From Capitulum mitella (Eukaryota; Arthropoda; Thecostraca; Pollicipedomorpha; Pollicipedidae): a stretch of DNA of 64,000 nucleotides. Every line of letters begins with the position of its first letter. Within the stretch, counting starts at the first letter, position 1. The stretch lies in contig CP099850.1 in NCBI GenBank assembly GCA_030062745.1, positions 3,410,001 to 3,474,000 on the forward strand, written 5' to 3'. A program made the position numbers and the translations under genes. The notes under the pieces were generated by a model. That model had not been told where the DNA came from and did not search any database. It worked only from the letters and a program-made list of their open reading frames with translations. Positions 56,101 through 64,000 of the stretch are shown here, piece after piece.

Positions 56101-59100
56101 AGCTGTACTTTTAGACACAGCCAATAGATGGCGCTGTACTCTAATTTTACTTTTTATTGCGTCAGTGCTGATGAATCGGAATAGGTAATAAATGACCTCG
56201 GCAATGGTCCATGTCAGTATTTATGACTCCGCTGGTCCAAACGGTTTCAATGCCCATCGATTGTGACCGAATGGTCCTTACATTAACGTCTTCGGGAAGG
56301 AATGGATCCGAAAGCGTGCATTGCGTGGCTCCTCTGGACTTCATGGTCGTAATTCCAAGCAAAATAGCCGGGCTTGTGGGAGCCGGAGCTCAGCCCCCTA
56401 GCTTTGGCCTCGGGAATACGTGCAATGGCCCTAGAGTCCCAAAGCTGAGATCCGCTTCTCCGCTCACTACTCGTTTCAGCAGCCAGCGCTAACTCGCACA
56501 CCGTAGGCACGGGGAAACGATTCTGAGAGTATACGGTTTTAGATCAACTGTTACGCATACGAATTCCACACAGAAAACATGGGGATCTACCGACCAACGT
56601 TGTATTCAAGTGCTACGTGAATGACACCGAAGTCCAATGGAGGGCATCGGCCGTGCAATTTTTCGGGTCTTGAGAACGGTGATGCTCGTCGAGACATGCC
56701 GTGTTGTTGTTTTTTTTGTACACTTCATTTTAACCCTTCGTGAACGAGTCGTCGCGTGAACTCCTTGGCCCGGTTCCAAGTTTCCAACCTCCGGCAGCCT
56801 TGTTTGGAGGCCGTTCACCAGTCACCAGCCAGTAATGCACCTCGTGGACCGCGGTTATGATTCAGCAGTTCCAACACCGTCGCCCATTCACGCGCGTGCG
56901 CTAGAGGATGTGACTCACATCTCTTCGCACGTGGCTGTTGCAGAGTACTGCGCGCGGACGGCTAAACTTGAGCAGTTCAGACCGGATCCGCCATCGCCCA
57001 AAACATTGCAACGTCATCCGCCATGGCTGGCCGATAAGCAGTGACCCAGGCCGCGTATCGCGATTCGGGGAACTGATTCAGGGAGTGGCGTCGGCTACGG
57101 GAACTGATCGCCGCTTGACGCACGTGTCTCGTCGCTCCCTTGTGTGGGCTCTCCGCGAGGGCGGCTGGCTGCAGGGTGCACGCCGAGGTACAGCTAAGCG
57201 TGCTCTACCCTCTGAGGTGCAGCCGCCTGCAGGGTGCCCTCTGAGGTGCCACTGACAGCAGAGGGCCCTCTGAGGTACCCTCTGAGGCTCAGCCGGATGC
57301 AGGGTACCCTCAGGTACAGCTGAGGGTGCCCTTTGTGGTGCAGCCGACTGCAGTGTGCCTTCTGAGGATCAGCCGGCTGCAGTCCCGGTGCCAGACACTG
57401 GCCATTCACCCTGCGCACGCCTGCGGGCCGCATCTGTTTGCGTGCGTGCAGAAAGCACTTGTGCGCCGTCTGGGCGGCGGTCCTTCACACTGCGGCCATC
57501 CGCCCGGTCTGCGGCCCGCTGTTCGTCACCCTGCGGAGCGCGCGATAGCAGCGGCATTGCGCACTCGTCTGTGAAGTGCGCACGGTACCGAACGGAAAAA
57601 AAACACGAAGCTGGTGTGCCTAGAGGCGTTTTTTAGCTGAGGGCGATGTGCGTTGTCGTGGTGATCAAGGCGTGCAGCCTGTCAAAGTTCTGAGAGCGGA
57701 TATCGTAGCCATGGTCTCACTTTGTCCTTTTTTGGGCGTCAGACACGAAGCGTTACATTGAAATGATCCGTCCTAAACTGTGTCAGTGACCCTTCACGCA
57801 CACGCAATTAAAGCACATTCTTTTCCTGGTTCTAACGTCCACGAGACACACCATCATAGTTAAACGTTCCAGGAGGTGGCATTTGTGTGAGGGTCTTCTC
57901 GTTCCCTGCAGACCATACAAAAAATTCAATTAACGTTCCAACTTTTTCCCGGAAAGAGGAAGGGCTGTCTTGACCTCCCATTACCCCTGCGATGGTTCAG
58001 TTGATGGCGGTGCTCTCATTGCTGCACTGGTATGTGACACCCTCTAACCAAGCCGATATGACGGGAACTTTGTGCGCAGGCAACGACGTCGCCGTCGTTA
58101 TCTTTATTGAGGACGCCGGCGATGCCGCTGCAGAGCCGACCTTACTTAGATGGCGACCCCTGCCTCCTCCTGAGCTCTCGAATGCGTTGCAATCCATTCT
58201 GGTCAATAGATGAGAGCTCGGTGAAATCAGAGGCGCTGTTTTTTAATTCCCGCAGCGCCCTTGTCCGGAGCTTCCACGCGGCGAGCGGAGGTCGCTGACA
58301 TTGCCCGACGTTCAGGGGCGGAACGTGCTGGAAATGCTAGGAAAAACGTTCCCCAGGATAAGGCACATTCGTGTCCTTCAAATACTTCAATACAGCGATG
58401 ACACTGTCAATGTTGCCATTGCCACTATTGCCGACGACTCTGTACCACATTTCCTGGGAGACTGTCTCGGAGCCCCTGGAATTACCCTTATTATTAGCAC
58501 CAGTTATTGCTTGGTCATACACGTGTAATGGCAGTCTCTGGAACCTACGATCTTAAATTCCCGGATAAAATGCGACTGCCATCGCCCTCCTTTTAAACAA
58601 GGGCAAGAGCAACGTTCCTCGCTAATCAGCAAATTTTGAAATGTGTTTCGTCAATTCCTTCCATGTGAATGTCGTTAAACCGATCACAGGCGGAAACACT
58701 TACGGCGTTGCAGAAGATACGTTCGGGGTGGCGCTTAGCCTTATCGCGCGCCGTCGGCACGTCGTCTTTTGGTCCGTGGAAAGATGATAAGATTGCGAGG
58801 GCTTTGGGTATTCCTTAAGATACCGTTAGAGGATAAAACACGATAAAGACAGCCACGTGTTCCGAGCGAAACCCCACAAAATCCTGAAGGCTGTTATGCA
58901 CGCAAAAAAAAAACGCCTGAAAACTTCCGCTGGTCTTGAACATGGCGGTTGGTTCTGAAAGAGCGTTGCGAGTCCTCAGACGATTTAGTATTTGTTTCAT
59001 AAAGTAGTGTTTGTTTGAGAACCTATGTAGTATCGGAGACCGAAGACTGTAAAAGCCCACAGAAGTCACACACTTGTTTAACAAGGCACGAATTCATGCT

Positions 59101-60400
59101 AACATATGGCGGAATTATAGACATGTGAGTTTTGCAATGATACCTCCCGGTCGTTTATGATCTGAATTTCACGCTGGAGCTCCCTCATGCCTGTGCAAAT
59201 TACGTTCGCTGCGCGAACATTGAAAGTGCAGCCGATTGGAGGATGACCCGACGCATCGACCCCCGTCTACGGCTCGTTATTTTATCAGGGTGACGTCAGC
59301 CCACGCATCAGATGCTCGGCCGGCCGGCGACATGAGTGGGCAGTGTGGCCGGGCCGGGAACAGCGTACCTATGCGTGTGCAGGGTACTGGTGTCGTGCTC
59401 TCAGCCGTGTCCCGCTGTGTGCCGGCTGTGACGCTCTGCTGTCGGCCGGCTGACGTTGCGCGTCAGCAGCGGCGCCGTGTTGAACACTGCGCCGCTGTTC
59501 GCCCCCCTCCTCTCGAGCGACGAACTCGGCGCGACAAAAACAAGGTCACGCCGAGGTCGGTGCAGGACAAGTTCAAGGACACGGGCCGCGTGGCAGCGAC
59601 CTGGTGCAGCCTTGGCTGTCTGCGAGTGACGCACGTTGAGTTTTTACGCGGAGAACCGCTGAGATGGCATGTGGTGTTTGGTATGTTTGTGGAATAACGC
59701 CGCAGGCCGTAGTGCAGCTGGTTTTCGCCGGAGCGTAGCAGCAGACCGTAGAAGTTCTGTATCACAGCACTCAAGATAACACATGCCAGCACATGTTCCA
59801 ACGCTCTGACCCGTCACCTGATTCGCTGAAGCAACTGCTCGCTTGCTACAGCTCACTTGACGGAGCTGCTAAGTCAAGTTTTATGCTGCATTCTTTCAAA
59901 GGCTACGAAACAAAGCACAGACAGAAAAATATTCATTCGCAACGGGCTGAAGCAGAAATGCATCCAGAATCTACAATGGAGTCAAACGTCAACGGCATTC
60001 CCAGTGCTTGCATACATGGTCCGGAAACGATTTAAATGGGATATAATATTTTCTGGCAAGCTTCTTAACATTTTCCAATGGTTGACTAATTGATTTAATG
60101 AAGACAATTAAGGTTTGTGCGCGCTAATGCATGGCTAGCGATTCCGGGGGATGGGGATCAGAACTCCCTATTATTCAGGGATTTTAACATTAGGCCTATG
60201 GCAAAGACTGGAAAGAAAGGGTCTGAAATCCTATGTGGCCTCTCCCCTCCCCCAAATAATTTTCTTAAGTCCCCAGCCATGCGCAAATGAAATAACCACG
60301 ACAGATCCAGGATATCAGAAAGAGAGGCTTCGTTTTAACGAACGCCCCGGACTATCGCTCAGTTGACGGCCTGTCATTTCAGCCGAGAGGTGAGTAAACG
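56100..60400. other. gene-poor intergenic sequence
   Basis: Mixed-composition DNA with short open frames only. On the - strand a 75-codon frame at 56162-56389 (KSRGATQCTLSDPFLPEDVN) looks mildly protein-like, but I cannot place it. A degenerate tandem repeat lies at 57170-57385. At about 60130-60290 a stretch shares TTAACATTAG..CTA.GG with the intron at 19490-19640 and may be an element remnant. Confidence 0.4.
57170..57385. repeat. degenerate tandem repeat (CTGAGGTGCAGCCGCCTGCAG type)
   Basis: About six imperfect copies of a 30-40 bp unit containing CCTCTGAGGT, CAGCCG and CTGCAGGGTGCC. The array is diverged and not tied to a gene. Confidence 0.75.
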
Positions 60401-60900
60401 TGGGGGGCGCTCTCTGTCATACCCGCTGCCGACCAGCCGACGCCTTCCGGCCACAACGCACTCAAGGGGACCAGCGGCACACCATCGCGGCCTGAAGTGG
60501 AAGCCGCCGCAGAGAGGTGAGCTCCGGTCCCGATCGGAGGACAGCCTCCTGCACGAGCGAAGGCACGGCGTTCAGAGGCGCTGCAGGGGAGGGGGCGGTT
60601 CCCCGGGCGACAGGGGCCGATCAGAGTGCTTTGCCGAGGCGGTCCAGCCGGCCTCCGGACCCAAACAAACAGACGCGACCGGAGGCGGCGGCGGCGGCTC
60701 GACGGACACGTCTCTCGCCGCGGCACGAACTCAGGCAGGCTGCAGCAGCGCAGCTCGGTGGCGGCTCGGACGCTCGCCTTACTGGTCCCGTTATTCCCGG
60801 CAGTCTCAAAAGTCGTGCTGAGGAGTTCCCCGGCTGCGGGGAGGATTTGAGATGTGGCGTAAGACCCACTGTGACGGGAGAGGTATGTTTTAACCGCATG
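60400..60900 (+). other. CpG-rich tract, possible untranslated first exon
   Basis: GC- and CpG-rich sequence with (GGCGGC)n near 60680, ending at a donor-like GAGAG|GTATGT at 60882. It could be a promoter/5' UTR exon of a gene beyond the window, but nothing in it is recognisably coding. Confidence 0.25.
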
Positions 60901-61839
60901 CAGATTTAGTTCAATGCATCTGCAACGAACGATTTGCGGCAGTGCGACGGTCTTTCAGATGCACGTTATGTCATGAAGATTATGGTGGGGTCCAGCAGGT
61001 TTTTACCACTTTTCTTGTCAATATCCCTCAGATAACGACCACCCACAGAACCCGCGTTAAAGCGTCAGTGCTCTGGCAGCGCCCAGACCTCAACAAAAAC
61101 ATACGAAACAATGCCCACATGTGCCATATTTCGAATCATGCTGCATTTCAATGGTCTCTTATATTAATGGTTAATACCACTTTTAGTGATCGGTCTTTTC
61201 GCTTCTGAGATGACGCGATATTAAACGTCTGTCTTGGTGTACTTTTTAATACATTAATCCACATGCATGCAATGAAAGGCTTTAAATACTCGAAAATATG
61301 AAGATGGGCCTCGATCGGTGATTTTAATGACGTTGATTGACGTAAATGACGCGTTCTCCTGGGCTATTCACCCCTGCCGTCAACGGACGGAGCTGGATAG
61401 TAACAGTCGATGGCACGCAATTGGTGCACGCGCTGCACGTGCAAATGCCGTCCGGCTGGGGAAACCTTGCGCTTCTGACGCAAGTTCAGCTGGAATTTTC
61501 GCAACACGCCAGGATTAGGACTGGACGGCGAGGTGCACGCGTCAGCGGAGTCAGGCATCATGACATGGCATTTTTGCTGACGCTTTTGGGGGTGGGTGTT
61601 AGTCCCACTGGCCGGATTTTCGGACCAAACGAGAGGATGAGTCCTGAGGGCTCTCACGCTGAGCGTAGATAAACTCTTATCCCTCGCACTGAAGATGAGG
61701 GTCAAAAGCCTCGCAAATCGCAAATCCTGGTGTGGCCGGAAAGGAATAGCCTGAGGCCCTACTGAGACCCCCAGGAAAAGGGAATTTCCTTTCATGTATT
61801 CACTCAAGCACGATACGCAGTCATTAAATCTGGCAAGGT

Positions 61840-62275
61840 GCGGCGGCCCAAAAGCAGTGCGCGCTCCGTGCGGATCTGGCGAGGTGCGGCGGCGCAAAAG
61901 CAGTGCGCGCCCCGTGCGGAAGACCAGGCAAGTGTGCCGCCGAGTTCGCGAGGCCGTCTGTCTGCCTGGCCAGTGTTTGGGCCCGCGGTCCGCCGTCCGC
62001 CCAGCTGGGGCCGCTGGACTCGTCTGCCGCCGTCCGGCCCGGGACGGTGCTGTTTCGCCGCGGGCTCTCGGCCGCGCGGCCCGGCCACGGCGCACGGACG
62101 AGCGTGCGTCTCGGCCGCGCCGCAGCGGTGAGCGGCGGAATGCGGAGCGTAGCCTGCTCGTAACAGCGGCAGGAAGTGGTGACCACCGTCGGCGCGCTGC
62201 ATGCAGAGAGCGCAATGGGACGAGGACTTCGAACTCGTCTCGGCCTCGCTATCGCTGTTGGACGTACCGGCCCGG
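61840..62275 (+). other. CpG-rich tract with candidate first coding exon 62201-62275
   Basis: A GC-rich tract starts with a ~50 bp direct duplication (GCGGCG.CAAAAGCAGTGCGCG, copies near 61847 and 61888). At 62201 an ATG opens MQRAQWDEDFELVSASLSLL, DVPAR, followed by a donor CGG|GTAACG at 62275/62276 in phase 0. The acidic-hydrophobic pattern is protein-like. No family is recognised, and no second exon follows before the element at 62382. Confidence 0.25.
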
Positions 62276-62377
62276 GTAACGATAAGCGCTTGCATTCCCC
62301 GCGCAATGAGTGATTTTCCGTTACGTGTGAGTTATTCCGGTTGTATTATTAGCATTCCGGTTAAAGTCACAAGATAC

Positions 62378-63595
62378 TTAACCCTATTCACGGAGGGCTA
62401 GACGGTATGGTCGATTCCCGGCAGGGGGGCGGATTCGGCCCCCCCCCCGAGATCTCGAGAACTACACATCCGATTTCATCGCAACAAACGGTAATCGATT
62501 TGCCGTGACGTGAACTACATTTTTATAAAAAGAAATTTTGAAAATTTTGAGATGTGTGGATATAGGGGGCAAAAATGTCAAAATGGGGGGTATTTTTGGA
62601 CTTCTTATAACTCCGTTGTTTATGGACCGATTTCGATGAAACTGGCATGAATCGAGAGATGATGGATAGGGCTTTTACCATGGGTACACAAAGCTGAAAT
62701 TTTGGGAAATTCATGGGCGTTCACAGGGTTTCAAAAATAGGAGGATTAATTTTCTAACAAATAAATGAACAAAAGACGCAAAAAAAACTTTTTTGGCTTC
62801 TGCTAGTCATGTTATGTTACAGAAGTACAAATCGCATCACACTGTTTGTATAATGTTAGCATAGGCAGTGCCAGGGACATGAAAAAAGGGAAACTGACAA
62901 GGTAACACGTTCTTCAGATCAACCTGTGACCTTTGACCTTAAATGGCCTCCAGTGACCTTGGGGTCACTTGAAATGATCTCGTGTGCATTAAATATTGTC
63001 TGTAAACGTTTTCAATCATTTGAATTCATTCTATTTCAAAAATTTCATTCCATGGCTATTGCGATATAGGGTACGCGCACTGACATTTTAGGTCATAGTT
63101 CAGTGACCCGACCTGATACCAAGCTGAAACTTGGTACACAAGTAGAGGGCACCCTTCTACGTAATATATATTCCGGGCTTGGGATTTGAAAAAACAGCGC
63201 CAAAATTATTGCAAAAAAACAAATTTTGACTTTTGACCTTGATCTGATCTTATAAAGTGACCTCAGATAAACCAAATCATATCCGCACATTGCCCAACTA
63301 TTTAGTTATACATCCATATAAAGTTTTAAGTTCTATCTTAAAAACGCTATTTTTGGCAGACATTTTCCTTCTACCCTGAACATGGCCAAAAATGACTGAG
63401 GTGCCTCCCAAAAAGGTTGCCTGGCTCCGCCCCTGAGCAAAATAGAATTTTGAAATTTCGTCACGGCGCGTAGAAAAAAAATAGCTAGGAAAAGTGACTA
63501 AGTTTCGTGAAGCTGCGTTAAAAAGCCTGGAATTGGCAAGCAAAAAACCCGAGAGGGGCGGATTCAGCCCCGACCCCTGCCGGGAATAGGGTTAA
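62378..63595. mobile_element. TTAA-flanked non-autonomous element, piggyBac-like (1,210 bp)
   Basis: The element spans 62382-63591 and is bordered on both sides by TTAA (62378-62381 and 63592-63595). Its termini are inverted: CCCTATTC at the left and GAATAGGG at the right. Longer inverted matches follow (GGCAGGG..GGCGGATTC on the left against GGGGCGGATTCAGCCCC..CCCTGCC on the right). The left end has a ~27 bp insertion. TTAA target duplication with CC-starting termini is the piggyBac pattern. The interior is AT-rich and has no transposase, so it is non-autonomous. Confidence 0.7.
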
Positions 63596-63704
63596 GACAG
63601 GCGAAACGCGCGTTATCGGCGCTGAACAACCTAGCCGCCAACGCATTGTTAAACCCGAACACATACTCATGTGTATTGCGCATTTCTTAGTTTAATGGCC
63701 ATTT

Positions 63705-64000
63705 CCCTATTCGTGGCAGGGTGGCTGAATCCACCCCCCCCCCCCTCGGGTTTTCTGCTTGCCAATTCCAGGGTTGTTTGACGCAGATTCACGAAACTTG
63801 GTGACTTTTCCCATCTATCCTTCCTTCGAATTTCAAAATTCTTGTGTGCTCAGGGACGGAGCCAGGCAACATTTTTCAAAGTCACCTCAGGCCATTTTGG
63901 CTCTGTTCAGGGTAAAAGGAAAATCAATGCCAAAAATGGCATTTTAAGATAGAGCTTTCGACTTTAAATGGATGAATCGCTAAATAGCTGGGCAACGTGC
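63705..64000. mobile_element. second, inverted copy of the same element (runs off the window)
   Basis: The sequence starts CCCTATTCGTGGCAGGGTGG, then GGCTGAATCC, a C-run and CTCGGGTTTTCTGCTTGCCA. It matches the reverse complement of the right end of the 62382-63591 element, with about 110 bases between the two copies. The bases before it read ATTT, not TTAA, so this target site is mutated or the end differs slightly. Confidence 0.7.

Noticed and set aside
59236-59697. 153-codon + frame near 59.2-59.7 kb
   Set aside because: Arg/Cys-rich, no recognisable motif, no clear splice context, and open frames also lie on the other strand. Taken as chance in GC-rich DNA.

Overview
The window is animal nuclear DNA and reads as an arthropod, probably a GC-rich crustacean; barnacle-like is a guess from composition, not shown by the sequence. 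It holds two protein genes on the + strand and then about 9.6 kb of largely gene-free DNA.

(1) Positions 1-46023 are the 3' part of a giant muscle gene of the unc-89/obscurin family. The window opens inside one exon of at least 15.5 kb (open from base 2 to about 15516). It encodes a low-complexity, highly charged region of about 5,170 residues built from three kinds of tandem repeat: ~80-residue units with a D-F-W-S-Q-I motif and SPEKP/SPKKP motifs, then a 54-residue KSP-type array, then an 18-residue PGD array that grades into a Y-D-[VI]-x-G region. About 43 small exons follow. From splice sites and reading phase I could chain them into one continuous frame: ten Ig domains, FN3, linker, two Ig domains, protein kinase 1, linker, Ig, FN3, protein kinase 2, short tail, stop at 46021. 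This Ig/FN3/kinase...Ig/FN3/kinase ending is the hallmark of Unc-89. Kinase 1 has lost its catalytic Asp and looks like a pseudokinase; kinase 2 keeps it. The partial protein is about 7,696 residues. One extra base near 6476 breaks the frame of the giant exon and is most likely a sequence error.

(2) Positions 47376-54396 hold an intronless, AK9-like multi-domain adenylate (nucleoside mono/diphosphate) kinase of about 2,339 residues. It has four P-loops and five Cys-Pro-Val-like modules between and after them. It too is interrupted by one extra base, in a GGG run at 49244-49246.

(3) Positions 54397-64000 contain no gene I can support firmly: a few weak open frames, a CpG-rich tract with one possible first coding exon (62201-62275), and at the right end a 1.2 kb TTAA-flanked element with inverted termini (piggyBac-like, non-autonomous) plus a second, inverted copy running off the window.

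The most unusual signal is in the unc-89 introns. Many carry minisatellites that abut or include splice sites. In several cases the exon/intron junction itself is inside the repeated unit, giving rows of duplicate acceptors (36838-36978) or donors (39105-39565 and 45338-45733). In the last array the unit is 33 bp, the frame stays open through it, and every donor is in the same phase, so splice choice could lengthen the protein in 11-residue steps.
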